Source: Pseudomonas sp. AL03 (GTDB lineage Bacteria > Pseudomonadota > Gammaproteobacteria > Pseudomonadales > Pseudomonadaceae). Taken from it: DNA of 64,000 nucleotides. This document shows positions 33,065-42,332 of this stretch, piece after piece. The stretch is taken from assembly GCF_029960815.1 (NCBI RefSeq), contig NZ_JASBRE010000001.1, forward strand, positions 419,741 through 483,740. The letters run 5' to 3'. Position 1 is the first letter of the stretch. Each line of letters opens with the position of its first letter. The notes beneath the pieces are model-generated. The model ran no database searches. It was not told the origin of the DNA and saw only the letters and a program-made list of their open reading frames with translations. The position numbers and the translations under genes were made by a program.

Positions 33065-34924
33065 TTGATCGACGAGCACGCTACTGTCGGCGATATCCAG
33101 TTGCCTGGCCAGGTTTTGAAGATGCCGTTTGAGGTTTTGTCTGTGCACCGTCGGCCCTCCCTTGGCGCTTACCCAGGCCTGTTGGCTTTCGCGCAGTTGA
33201 TCCAGCAGTTCGGTCTTCTCTTCGTACAGTCGGGTGTTGTGGGTGAACTCATTCGGATACGTATCACGCAGGTATTTTTCCCAGAACGGCTGCTCGATCA
33301 TGTCGTTGATCAAGCCATCGCCGACTTCCATCGACATCACCGTGTCGAAGGCCGTATTGAGGGTTTTGCCGCTGACGCCCGCTATCGGGCGGAACAACAT
33401 CGACTCCGACTGCCAGGGTAAACCGAGGCGTTGGGCGAGCCCGGTTTCATAGGCGAGAAATACCTCCACTTCATCAGGATTGCCTTCGCGACTGGAGAAA
33501 TCAGCGCGTGCGATGTCTTCCACCCGCGCCAGGCGAGCTGCGCCTTTTGCCAGGGTGGCCAAGCTCTTTTCAAGGTCCTCGGTCGAAGTCGAAAAGGCAT
33601 ACGCTTCGGACACCAGCACCTTGATGCCCATGTGGTTGAACACCTGCGCACCGGCATCGGCGCAGGTGGTGGGCGCCGTCGCCATTTCAAACAGGTCCTT
33701 GCGCAACCCGGTGTCGAGGTCAATGGCCTCGATCATCCGCCAGACCCGACTGCTGAGCTGGTCGCGCCTTTCAGCGCCGGCCCGGTAATCGGCGCCGAGT
33801 GTTTGTTTCTGGATCAGCTCAAAAAAGCCCTCCGAGCCAGGCTCGTTCATCAGGTCGTGCCAGGCTTCTTCCCGGAAGGTGCCCAGCCCGGAGACGTTGT
33901 TACTCCACCATTCGGAGTCGTCCTTCATGGGCCATTGGGCGATCGCGTCCAGGGCCCCTTGGGCATAGGCTTGTTCGGGCGCAAGGCCGACTGAGCGCCG
34001 ATATTCCTGGTAAATAACCCGATTGGTCTCAGAGAGATCCCATGGGTACAGGCGGGTACGCGCCACGATCAAGGCATCGTGGGAGCCCGGCACCACTGTC
34101 GGGATTTCATTGATCGGGTTGTGCTGCAGATCCAGAAAAAAGCCCCGGGGCCGCGGCTTGTTGAATGGCCCGAGGACGCCCTGGGGCCATGTGGTGGCGC
34201 CCGTGTTGCTCAGGCACAGCACTTTGAGCCTGGGCATGCGCTCTACATTCGGCAACAGACCCAACCGCGGGTTGTCATCGAGCCTGATGGTTTCCATACG
34301 GGTCAGATGCTTCAGGCGCACGGCGTCCGCCGCGGTCAGGGTGATCTCGTTATCCATCAGGCGCAGGGTTTTAAGGAAATGCATCTGGCCGATGCCTTCG
34401 GGCAGTTGCTTCAACTCACAGGCCCTGGCACTCAGCTGCCGAAGATGCGGGAAGTCCTTGAGCAGGCCGGTGGCCTTTGCGGAAAAACGTGTGCGGTCAA
34501 GATTCAGGGTGTCGATCTGATCGAGGTACGGTTTGAGATTCGGCAGCTTTTTCCACCACCGCTCAAGGCTGACGGGAAGCAGCTCCACCGACAGGTCCAG
34601 CGCGTACCCGCCCTCGGCAGTGATACTGCGCTCACCGAAGACCGTCGCCTGTCGTTGGAAACACTCGATGAGTCGCTGGAAAATGTGCAGTCCGCCCTTG
34701 TCGCGAAAGGACTGGCTGCCCGGCCCCCAGCCTTCAGGTTGCTGGAATCGCCACTGATTGAGCAGCACCTTGAGATCATCCAGCTCGCGTTCAAGTCGTG
34801 TCAGTGTCTGATGCCCTTGTTCTTCCGATCCAAGAGAGCGGACAAAGGTGCGGGTCTCGCGCTGGTTGAAATGCGGATACAAATCCTCGACCCGTTCTGT
34901 GAGTGTGGTCGCCGATCTGGACAA
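33044..34924 (-). CDS. C-terminal part of broken DUF6543-LRR-NEL protein (NEL E3 ligase domain)
   Basis: The second open frame of a disrupted gene. Residues about 150-290 hold irregular leucine-rich repeats (LRQLSARACELKQLPEGIGQ, LKTLRLMDNEIT, METIRLDDNPRLGLLP). The C-terminal half matches the NEL domain of IpaH/SspH E3 ubiquitin ligases, with the catalytic CxD motif in APTTCADAGAQVFNHMG (Cys codon at 33662-33664). The frame opens with a TTG at 34924 and overlaps the N-terminal frame (ending 34801), so a 1-bp indel separates them. It stops early at 33044 within a 7-bp tandem repeat; skipping one repeat unit would continue SDEVYGQLLNDIGYQEKELS to a TAA at 32950. Confidence 0.8.
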   Translation of the reverse strand: MSRSATTLTERVEDLYPHFNQRETRTFVRSLGSEEQGHQTLTRLERELDDLKVLLNQWRFQQPEGWGPGSQSFRDKGGLHIFQRLIECFQRQATVFGERSITAEGGYALDLSVELLPVSLERWWKKLPNLKPYLDQIDTLNLDRTRFSAKATGLLKDFPHLRQLSARACELKQLPEGIGQMHFLKTLRLMDNEITLTAADAVRLKHLTRMETIRLDDNPRLGLLPNVERMPRLKVLCLSNTGATTWPQGVLGPFNKPRPRGFFLDLQHNPINEIPTVVPGSHDALIVARTRLYPWDLSETNRVIYQEYRRSVGLAPEQAYAQGALDAIAQWPMKDDSEWWSNNVSGLGTFREEAWHDLMNEPGSEGFFELIQKQTLGADYRAGAERRDQLSSRVWRMIEAIDLDTGLRKDLFEMATAPTTCADAGAQVFNHMGIKVLVSEAYAFSTSTEDLEKSLATLAKGAARLARVEDIARADFSSREGNPDEVEVFLAYETGLAQRLGLPWQSESMLFRPIAGVSGKTLNTAFDTVMSMEVGDGLINDMIEQPFWEKYLRDTYPNEFTHNTRLYEEKTELLDQLRESQQAWVSAKGGPTVHRQNLKRHLQNLARQLDIADSSVLVDQAMSDER

Positions 34925-37842
34925 GGTCGGGCCGCTTCGTAAAAGTCCTGCGCTTCACTGAGTGGGTAGTTGTCGCCGTCCCTGATTTCATACCTGCCCC
35001 TTTCATCCCTGATCAGCACGCGGACCGTTGACGCTTGCTGCGAGCCGACACTGCACCGCAGCGGCCCGATGTCTGAGGTATCACGCACCTCGATCCGCAG
35101 ATCATGGAAGGTGTCGGTATGAATTCTCAGCGCGTTCAACATCAGGTTTTCGGTTTCCGGAACCCACTGCACTGCGTCCTTGAACCCGGCGTAGGCATGG
35201 TTGGTTCGTGCCTCGAATGCGGCTTCGCGGGCGCGGCTTTTGATGCTCAACGGCAGTCGATGCTCCTGGGCCATGCGCTCGAGGTCAGCACCTTTGGCAT
35301 TGCTCAACAGGGTTGTGACCGCACGGGTGGGCAACTCGGGAAAGGCTTCGCGAATCAGCCGGACGTGAGGATCGACGGTGGCCTGTGCGCCTTGATACAG
35401 GTAATTGAAGACATCTGCATAACGGCGTTGTGCTTCACCAGCCAGACGATTGCGCAGGGCTTGCACCTGTTCGGTTTGGGGCAATGGCCCACCGAGCAAA
35501 GCCTCGCGCTGCGGGGCATCGAGAAAGTCGACCAGGGTTTGCGCAAACTGCTTGCTCAAAATGTGAGAAAGGCTGGTGGACAGTGTCTGATCGCTGGTCG
35601 CGGTGGCATTGCCATACTGGCGGAAAGGCCCGGTCAGATCGGCATTCTGATAAACCTTGATTGCTTTGTCCGCAGGCCAGCCATCCAGGTAAGTCGCCAT
35701 CGGCTCGAACCAGTAGGAGGAGGGGGCGAGCGCCTGACCGGTTCGAATCCGTTGAAGGGTTTGGTGAGTCAGCCACTGGATTTCCAGGCGTTTGAGGCTG
35801 TCTTCCAGAAGCGGCGGCGGGGGCATGTGGTCGACGTACATCTTGCGCAACGCGCCCTCTTCAGTGCCGCTGATGATGCGCGCGTTTTCCAGCTCGGCGT
35901 CGCTGAAAGCATCGACACTGTGGCCCAGACGCCGCAACAGTGTCAGCCTATCCCAGGTCCGCGGGTTCTCCGCTTCGTGGGTCCAGGCGCCGAGGCCGTT
36001 GTGTTGCAACTCGGGCCTGTAGGCATTCGGACGTTGCGGATGGGTGACGCGGTAACCGTCGGTTTGTGCGTCTTTGTGCACGGCGAAATGTTTGTCATCC
36101 AGCGGCAGAATTGTTTGCCCTTCGTGGGCATGCAGGCCGAGTTCGTCAGGCCTGGAGTCGGTCGCCAAGGTTAGACCTGATAGTTCGTAAGCTTTAAGGT
36201 CGGGATGCCACAGCCGTCGTTCACCGTTGGCCCGTTTCACCGGTTTCATGCCTTCGACTAGCGGCGACAGTTTCAGGCGAGCGAGGTCGCCGATCTTCGC
36301 GCCTGCGGCAAACAGGGCCAGTTGAACGATGTCCGTGACCACGCCGACGACATGCTCGGCGGCTTCAATCCGCAGCCCTTCGGCCAGGTCGACAATACCT
36401 TCGATAACGTCGCTGGTGATCTGATACGCGGTGTACACCATCATCAATTCCCCCACGCCGGGGACGAACGGTGTGACGACCAGCAACGCCACATTGAAGA
36501 TGTCCGAGACTATTTTCTTGAAGTTGTCCCACCACGCCCAACGTGCATTGCGGTCGGTATCGGCAGTTGACACGGCAATGTGCTGGGCGTCGTTGAGAAT
36601 TTTGTTCAGTTTTGCCTGGTACAGGTGTTCACAAAGATCGCCTCTGATCGGCGTTGCGCTGAATTGCAGATTGACAGCGTTTTTCGGGACTTCCCTCCAG
36701 TTCGGTAGCGGGTCCGTGGTTGCTCTGTCATGCCATTTCACCTCGAACAGGCGTTGTTGCAGCTCGCCGAAAAAATGCCCTCGTTGCGTCTGATCAACGA
36801 ACCGGCTGAAGTACTGGCGATAGCTCATGCCGGAGGAAGAGATGACGGCATTGTCGCGCAGCTGTCGGGTCAGTTCGTTCATGAAAGCGCTGGTCGAGGG
36901 GTATTCCTTGAGCGGATGCTCCGGGTCTTGCGGCACGTAAGCGATGACGGGCACGACACCGCGATGCTGCTCCAGATCCGGGGCGATCAGCACGATGCCT
37001 GTCAGCCGGCTGTCCAGAATGTACAGTTCAGCGAATTGCATTGCCCTGCCGTTACGCAGCAGCTTGCGCTGGCCGTCGAGCATGTTGAGGATCAGGACGC
37101 GGGCGCCGAAGTCGATATCTCCGGTCATTACCGCCTGTTGAGCCGCCGCCTTGAAAGCCGCTTTTTCGGTATCAGTGATCCAGCGCTGCAACACATACTG
37201 CGCAACGCCATCCCGGGGTCGCAGCTGTTCTTCCAGGTATTGGCTGTAGTGCGCGCCGATGTCCAGTTCGCGGCACAAATTCTGAAACCCGGGGATAGAC
37301 ATCTTGCGTTTGATCGGCAACACGGTGAAGTGCCCACGGGAATCGGGCTGGCTGATGAATTCCGAGTCCGGTTCACACGTTTCGTCTCGGGCGAAGTTGT
37401 GCAGCGCGGCATCGAGCAGCGATACGGTTCGCGTGACGAACCCGTCGTTCGAATCGATGAGGTACCAAGGATTTTTTTTGGGTAAATAAAGATGCAAGTA
37501 GGTAGTTTTTACATCGACCTCAACACCGAATTGTTTCTTCAGCGCGTCGGTAAGTAACGGCTCGGCGAACGGGTAAACGTTTTGCAACGTGTCGAGGAAA
37601 CGGTCGATCTTGTTGCGAGAGGACCAGAGCTCGAGGTTGGCATTTTGCAAGTGCGCGTGATCGCGGTCCGTGGCTGTCTTGATCCATGGCGCAGGCGTTG
37701 TTTTCGTTAGGGCCAGCTCTCTGAGGCTTCGCAACGGAGTGTTCTTGAATGTGGGGTGAATCCGGCTCTCGATGAACGCGTAATGACGACCTTTATTGTC
37801 GGCTTGCGACAGTTCAGACGTACTTCCTTGTAAGTCAGGCAT
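34801..37842 (-). CDS. N-terminal part of broken DUF6543-LRR-NEL protein
   Basis: A 1013-residue frame whose first ~980 residues form the DUF6543 dermonecrotic-toxin-like region found in front of LRR-NEL domains in Pseudomonas. It starts MPDLQGSTSELSQADNKGRH, has FKNTPLRSLRELALTKTTP and, near residues 445-530, hydrophobic stretches (FNVALLVVTPFVPGVGELMM; VVTDIVQLALFAAGA) like the translocation segment of the toxin at 1-3067. The last ~35 residues (RPCPDRRPHSQNGS...) are basic and unlike the family, because the frame was left at about 34920-34970. Joined with the frame ending at 33044 it would give about 1600 residues. No signal peptide. Confidence 0.8.
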   Translation of the reverse strand: MPDLQGSTSELSQADNKGRHYAFIESRIHPTFKNTPLRSLRELALTKTTPAPWIKTATDRDHAHLQNANLELWSSRNKIDRFLDTLQNVYPFAEPLLTDALKKQFGVEVDVKTTYLHLYLPKKNPWYLIDSNDGFVTRTVSLLDAALHNFARDETCEPDSEFISQPDSRGHFTVLPIKRKMSIPGFQNLCRELDIGAHYSQYLEEQLRPRDGVAQYVLQRWITDTEKAAFKAAAQQAVMTGDIDFGARVLILNMLDGQRKLLRNGRAMQFAELYILDSRLTGIVLIAPDLEQHRGVVPVIAYVPQDPEHPLKEYPSTSAFMNELTRQLRDNAVISSSGMSYRQYFSRFVDQTQRGHFFGELQQRLFEVKWHDRATTDPLPNWREVPKNAVNLQFSATPIRGDLCEHLYQAKLNKILNDAQHIAVSTADTDRNARWAWWDNFKKIVSDIFNVALLVVTPFVPGVGELMMVYTAYQITSDVIEGIVDLAEGLRIEAAEHVVGVVTDIVQLALFAAGAKIGDLARLKLSPLVEGMKPVKRANGERRLWHPDLKAYELSGLTLATDSRPDELGLHAHEGQTILPLDDKHFAVHKDAQTDGYRVTHPQRPNAYRPELQHNGLGAWTHEAENPRTWDRLTLLRRLGHSVDAFSDAELENARIISGTEEGALRKMYVDHMPPPPLLEDSLKRLEIQWLTHQTLQRIRTGQALAPSSYWFEPMATYLDGWPADKAIKVYQNADLTGPFRQYGNATATSDQTLSTSLSHILSKQFAQTLVDFLDAPQREALLGGPLPQTEQVQALRNRLAGEAQRRYADVFNYLYQGAQATVDPHVRLIREAFPELPTRAVTTLLSNAKGADLERMAQEHRLPLSIKSRAREAAFEARTNHAYAGFKDAVQWVPETENLMLNALRIHTDTFHDLRIEVRDTSDIGPLRCSVGSQQASTVRVLIRDERGRYEIRDGDNYPLSEAQDFYEAARPCPDRRPHSQNGSRICIRISTSARPAPLSALLDRKNKGIRH

Positions 37843-37992
37843 GCTGTTGATAAACCTTGGGCATTAATGGGAGTCATCAGCCTAACGCCCGAGGCTCAAA
37901 GTAAAAGTTCGAATTACAGCTGCTTAATAAGCGTTCGTCCCCACAACGCATTGGAATTATCAATGCCAAAAATAATTAATTACCGCCCTTTT

Positions 37993-40900
37993 TTATCCGC
38001 GGCGAGCTACCTCGACCGGCAGGCATTGCGTATGAGTACCCGGTTGCAGATACGGCGTCAGAATCGGCGCCATGCCCTTGAGCACCTGGACCGGCAACGC
38101 CGAAGTGAACTTGAAGGCCTCCGCCGTGCGCCCCGGCACGAACGCGGTCAAGGTGCCGAAATGGCTATCGCCGATGAAGAACACGAAAGTCGCAGTCCGG
38201 TTGATGGATTTCGAGCTCAGAATCCGTCCGCCCGAACCGATGGCTTCAATGCGGTTATCCCCGGTCCCGGTTTTGCCGCCCATGGCCAACGGTTTGCCAT
38301 CCGGCGTTATGAAACTGCCAGAAACACGTTTGGCCGTACCGGCATCCACCACTTGCGACAAGGCTTCGCGCATGGCCGTGGCGACCTCGGACGGCATCAC
38401 CCGTTTACCGACATCCGGGTCATTGATCAGTTTGGTTTCATACGGCGTGTTCGCCGCAAAGTGCAGGCTGTCGATACGCAGGGTCGGCATGCGCACGCCG
38501 TCGTTGAGAATGGTGCCGATCAGCTCCGCCAATGCTGCCGGACGGTCGCCGGAGCTGCCAATGGCGGTGGCCAGCGACGGCACCAGGTGGTCGAACGGAT
38601 AGCCGACTTTTTGCCAGCGCTGGTGAATGTCGAGGAACGCTTCGATCTCCAGCATGGTGCGAATGCGGCTGTCGCGCGCACCTTTGTGACGGCTTTTGAA
38701 CAGCCAACTGTAGACTTCCTGACGTTCGAACTGGCTGGCTTTGACGATCTGGCTCCACTTGGCATCCGGGTTGTTCAGCAGGTAGCCCATCAGCCACAGA
38801 TCCAGTGGGTGAACCTTGGCGATGAAGCCCTGATCCGGCAAGTCGTAGGCGCCGGGGCTGTAATTTTCGTAGAGCCGTTGGAGGCGCTCGTCCGTCAGTT
38901 TTTCGGTGAGCTTGTCGCTTGTGAGGTGTGAACGCACGAAGGTGTTGAAGCTTTCCTGACTGGCCTGTGGCAGCAGATAACGATGCACGGCGGCCATGCG
39001 AATCGGTGTCGGGCGCATGCTGTCGAGGAAGGTTTCGAGCCGCGCCTGGGTGTCCTTGTTTTTGTACTTCTTCCAGAATTTCAGCAGGAACGACGTGCCT
39101 TCGCGGTCGGCAAAAGAGGCCAGGTATTCCTGACGCCGAGGGTCGCGATCGTCCTTGAGCAACTCGGCACTGCTGTTGGGGCCGGAGTAGGTGGTGTAGC
39201 GCACAAGGTCACGCATCAGCCGAATGAATGGCAGGTTGATCGATTCGCGCAGGGCATCGCGCAGAGTAGGCAGGCGGCCGTTGTCTTCTTTGCGGAAGTT
39301 CACGAATGTGTGTAATCCACCGCCGGTAAAAAAGGCTTCGCCGGGGCTGGCGGAGTATTTGCGGTCCAGCGCGGCACCCAGCATTGCCGGCAGGTTGCGG
39401 TCTGTATTCTGGATCAGGTAATCGACGGCCCAGCGGCTCAGGCGATCCTGATCCGGGACGTCGACTTTCTTCAATTCCGGTACGGTCATCTCAGCGTACT
39501 TATCGTGCAGCTCGGCGATGATTTGCAGATAGGTCGTCAGCACGCGCATTTTCGCGGTGGAGCCCAGTTCCAGCTTGCTGCCTTCATTGATATCGAACGG
39601 CTGATCGGTGCTGTCGGTCTGCACCCGCACCCGCGAACCGTCCGGGGTCAGTTCGAACAGGGTGAAGCTGTAGCGCACTTGCGTGGTGCTGGTGGGTGTC
39701 AGCAGGCGTTCGCCCATCAGGCCAATTTGTGTCGCAAAAACCGGGTCGGCCAAATGCTTGAGGTATTCGGTGGCCTGGGTTTGCAGATTGCCTTGCAGCG
39801 TGCTGGTGGCCGAGAGATCGAGACGATCGAGGTCGTACAGCGGCCGATTGAGCAATCCGCCCAATCGACTGCGCGCCACACTGATGCCTTTGTTGGTTTC
39901 GATCGGTTGAATGGTCGGCTGGGTCTGCCAGTCGCGATAGGTCACTTTGCTGGCCAGCGCCGCTGCGGCGAGGGGCGCATCGATCACGCCGTTCTGTGCC
40001 AGCAGGCGAATGTGGCTGTCGGTGAGGTCGGCCAGCTCCTCGTGACCCTTGGTCAGGTAATGGGAAGGGCGGCGCTGGGCAATCATCAACGAGAGCATTT
40101 CACGAAGCGCCAGGCCTTTTTCCGACATGCTTTTCGGATCTGTCGCGTTGCTGGCCAGCCGTTCGTTGGCCTTGTTGAAATCGGCGCCGTACCAAACGCG
40201 CAAACCTTCGGCCATGCCATGCACTTCACCGTGGCCGGGTACGGCCGACAGCGGCACGCTGTTGAGGTAATCGCGAACCACGTTCTGCCGAGCTTCCAGC
40301 GTTTCCGGTCCGGCCTGATAGGCGCGCACGCTGGCGGAAATCATCTGGCGGATTTTTTCCGCGCCCGACACGGTCAAGCCATCGGGCGAATGCCGGTACT
40401 TCTCAAGTTGCGTCGCCAGGGTACTGCCGCCCGCCGACTGGCCTGGCAGGTGCAACAACTTGGCGACCTGGGACCATGCCGCCATGCCGAACCGCGGCCA
40501 ATCCACCGCGGGGTTGGCCCGGGGCTGACGGGGATCGAGCAGGAAGCGGTTTTCGATGAACAGCAAACTGTTGACCACTACGGGAGGGATCGCCGCAAAG
40601 CTTGAATAAAGTTGTTGTGGGTAGTTGTACTGGTAAAGCGGTGCCGCTCGGCAATCCGTGATCGACAGTCCAGCCTGAATTTTCTCCGCGTAGGGCACGA
40701 AAAGGCCCTTGTCGGTGTAGTCCATCAGCTTTTGGGAAAACCGGGTTTGTGACGCAATAACGTAATCGCGCTTGATCAGACGCGGCAGGAATTCATCCAT
40801 GGAACTGTAGCCCAGACGCAGGTCGAAAGGCCCGGCGCCCGGATAGCGAATGGCGTCGCTGGGGCCGCGTTGCATTTCATAGGTCAGGGAGGCGGCAAAT

Positions 40901-41127
40901 TGGCTGACTTCCCGGGATTGAAATTTCGAGGTGCGCATTTCCTTGGCGGCAGCCAGACCCAGGACAATCAGAATAATCAGCAACAACAACCAGAAAGCCC
41001 CCCAGCCGTGTTTCGTGCGACTGCTACGAGGTTTTTCAGGTAAAGGCGCTTCATCCACACGTTCAGTCGGGACCACATTTTTACTCGAATCGGTTTGCCA
41101 TAAAGCGCCCATAGTCGACTGATCCAT
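37993..41127 (-). CDS. Large class A penicillin-binding-like protein (transglycosylase/transpeptidase)
   Basis: A 1044-residue inner-membrane protein with a cytoplasmic N-tail, one anchor helix (residues about 44-62) and a periplasmic part. The GT51 glycosyltransferase region has LLFIENRFLLDPRQPRANPA and GQSAGGSTLATQLEKYRHSP. The transpeptidase region has the three penicillin-binding motifs: SxxK in LELGSTAKMRVL, SxN in RESINLPFI and KTGT in AMGGKTGTGDN. It is longer than PBP1a/1b (about 750-850) because of insertions between domains. I recall a similar gene as PA0788 in P. aeruginosa, beside an amino-acid permease as here. A role in peptidoglycan synthesis is inferred; the substrate is unknown. 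Confidence 0.85.
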   Translation of the reverse strand: MDQSTMGALWQTDSSKNVVPTERVDEAPLPEKPRSSRTKHGWGAFWLLLLIILIVLGLAAAKEMRTSKFQSREVSQFAASLTYEMQRGPSDAIRYPGAGPFDLRLGYSSMDEFLPRLIKRDYVIASQTRFSQKLMDYTDKGLFVPYAEKIQAGLSITDCRAAPLYQYNYPQQLYSSFAAIPPVVVNSLLFIENRFLLDPRQPRANPAVDWPRFGMAAWSQVAKLLHLPGQSAGGSTLATQLEKYRHSPDGLTVSGAEKIRQMISASVRAYQAGPETLEARQNVVRDYLNSVPLSAVPGHGEVHGMAEGLRVWYGADFNKANERLASNATDPKSMSEKGLALREMLSLMIAQRRPSHYLTKGHEELADLTDSHIRLLAQNGVIDAPLAAAALASKVTYRDWQTQPTIQPIETNKGISVARSRLGGLLNRPLYDLDRLDLSATSTLQGNLQTQATEYLKHLADPVFATQIGLMGERLLTPTSTTQVRYSFTLFELTPDGSRVRVQTDSTDQPFDINEGSKLELGSTAKMRVLTTYLQIIAELHDKYAEMTVPELKKVDVPDQDRLSRWAVDYLIQNTDRNLPAMLGAALDRKYSASPGEAFFTGGGLHTFVNFRKEDNGRLPTLRDALRESINLPFIRLMRDLVRYTTYSGPNSSAELLKDDRDPRRQEYLASFADREGTSFLLKFWKKYKNKDTQARLETFLDSMRPTPIRMAAVHRYLLPQASQESFNTFVRSHLTSDKLTEKLTDERLQRLYENYSPGAYDLPDQGFIAKVHPLDLWLMGYLLNNPDAKWSQIVKASQFERQEVYSWLFKSRHKGARDSRIRTMLEIEAFLDIHQRWQKVGYPFDHLVPSLATAIGSSGDRPAALAELIGTILNDGVRMPTLRIDSLHFAANTPYETKLINDPDVGKRVMPSEVATAMREALSQVVDAGTAKRVSGSFITPDGKPLAMGGKTGTGDNRIEAIGSGGRILSSKSINRTATFVFFIGDSHFGTLTAFVPGRTAEAFKFTSALPVQVLKGMAPILTPYLQPGTHTQCLPVEVARRG

Positions 41128-41223
41128 TCACGCAGATTGATCGGGCTTGTCTGAAGCTTAGACGGTGGTTGGCGATGGTGAAAAAATTGTGATCCTCCAA
41201 ATGTCGTGGATCCACTTTGACCT

Positions 41224-41383
41224 GTGGCGAGGGGATTTAGCGGAACGCCGCACCGCCCCGTCCGGCTACGCAGCAGTCGTAATCCTTCAAGCGCGGTCTT
41301 TCTGAAAGGGCGAGGGTGACTGGTTTGGGGCGGCTGCGCCACCCAACGGGGCGGTGCGGCGCTCCGCTAAATTCCCTCGCCAC
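41224..41383. repeat. REPIN next to the RAYT gene
   Basis: GTGGCGAGGGGATTTAGCGG... (41224-41260) and its near-exact inverse ending TTCCCTCGCCAC (41346-41383) surround about 85 bp. This GGCGAGGGGATTTA REP type differs from the TGTAGGAGC type elsewhere and lies immediately beyond the transposase stop, as is usual for the REP family mobilised by the linked RAYT. Confidence 0.9.
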
Positions 41384-41384
41384 G

Positions 41385-41843
41385 TTATAACCAACTGGCA
41401 TCCCAGAGCGGGTAATCACCGATTTTTTCCACCAGTCCTGCGCGCAATGGATTGGCAACTAGGTATCGAGCGAACGGCAGGAGTTCTTCTCCATCGCGGA
41501 TTGCTCGGTCGTGGTAGCCGGTTTGCCAGAACGCCCCTTCGCGATTTAACGCCCGGTTGATAGTGAGTGTGCTAGGTGACTTGGTAGCCTGCATGACTTG
41601 CGCCAGTGTGTGTTGCTCGAGTTGCACCAGCCAATGAAAGTGGTCAGGCATGACCACCGAAGCTATCGAGTTGACCCATTTCTGTTCATGGGCTCGCCTG
41701 AGTTCAGCGACCAACAACCGACCCAACCGCCAATCGGTGAATATCGGGTGGCGTTGATGCACAACCGCCGTTATGAGATAGGCCCGGCCTCGTTCCGAAA
41801 AGCGTCCATGGCGTAGCAAGTGTGAGTTTGGGTGTGGATGCAT
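41385..41843 (-). CDS. REP-associated tyrosine transposase (RAYT)
   Basis: A 152-residue single-domain Y1 HUH transposase of the TnpA-REP family. The HUH motif is MPDHFHWLVQL (residues about 63-73) and the catalytic tyrosine lies in FARYLVANPLRAGLV near residue 128. Such proteins nick and join REP hairpins and are domesticated single-copy genes, not active insertion sequences. The flanking REPIN (41224-41383) is its likely substrate. Confidence 0.92.
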   Translation of the reverse strand: MHPHPNSHLLRHGRFSERGRAYLITAVVHQRHPIFTDWRLGRLLVAELRRAHEQKWVNSIASVVMPDHFHWLVQLEQHTLAQVMQATKSPSTLTINRALNREGAFWQTGYHDRAIRDGEELLPFARYLVANPLRAGLVEKIGDYPLWDASWL

Positions 41844-42332
41844 TCCTTTGCGCCCTTAAGTAGTGATTCCGATTCACCCTAGCCATCCCTCTACCTGCAC
41901 GCAGCCGCAAATGCTGAGTGAATTTTCCGAAAATCCTGACGGATCCAGTCAGGAGCACAGAAATTGATGCGCGCTGGAATAACTTATTTAGAGCCATCTC
42001 CGTGTAAATACTGGTTGGATAGGAACATGACGACGCACCATTACCGTGCAATACTCCGCGCCGTTTCAATGACGAATAATCCTGCATAAGCCAGGTAATG
42101 CCCCTCCGTAAACCGCGCTTTTCCCGAGAGTTCTCGCTGAATGTTATGGTTTATAGAGTGAAAACTCCTGTAGGAAGCTTTTTATACTGCACGCCCCGCT
42201 GATCTTGCAGGTTTTGTCCTACAAGACGGGTTTGCTCACGAAGCAGGCCCGGTTTCTCAGAAGCATTGGCTTACCGGTCAGCGCTTCGTTACTCGGTGGT
42301 CATATCCAATAACAAGATGAGGTTGTACCCCT
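41844..42332. other. Intergenic region upstream of the permease
   Basis: 489 bp with no gene that I can support. It carries the promoter of the amino-acid permease; a weak CTTGCAGG/CCTACAAG hairpin lies near 42204-42225 and GATGAGG precedes the permease start. The 5' part is the upstream region of the RAYT gene. Confidence 0.55.

Noticed and set aside
41704..42087. 127-codon minus-strand frame upstream of the RAYT gene
   Set aside because: Overlaps the 5' end of the RAYT gene in another frame and shows no family features.
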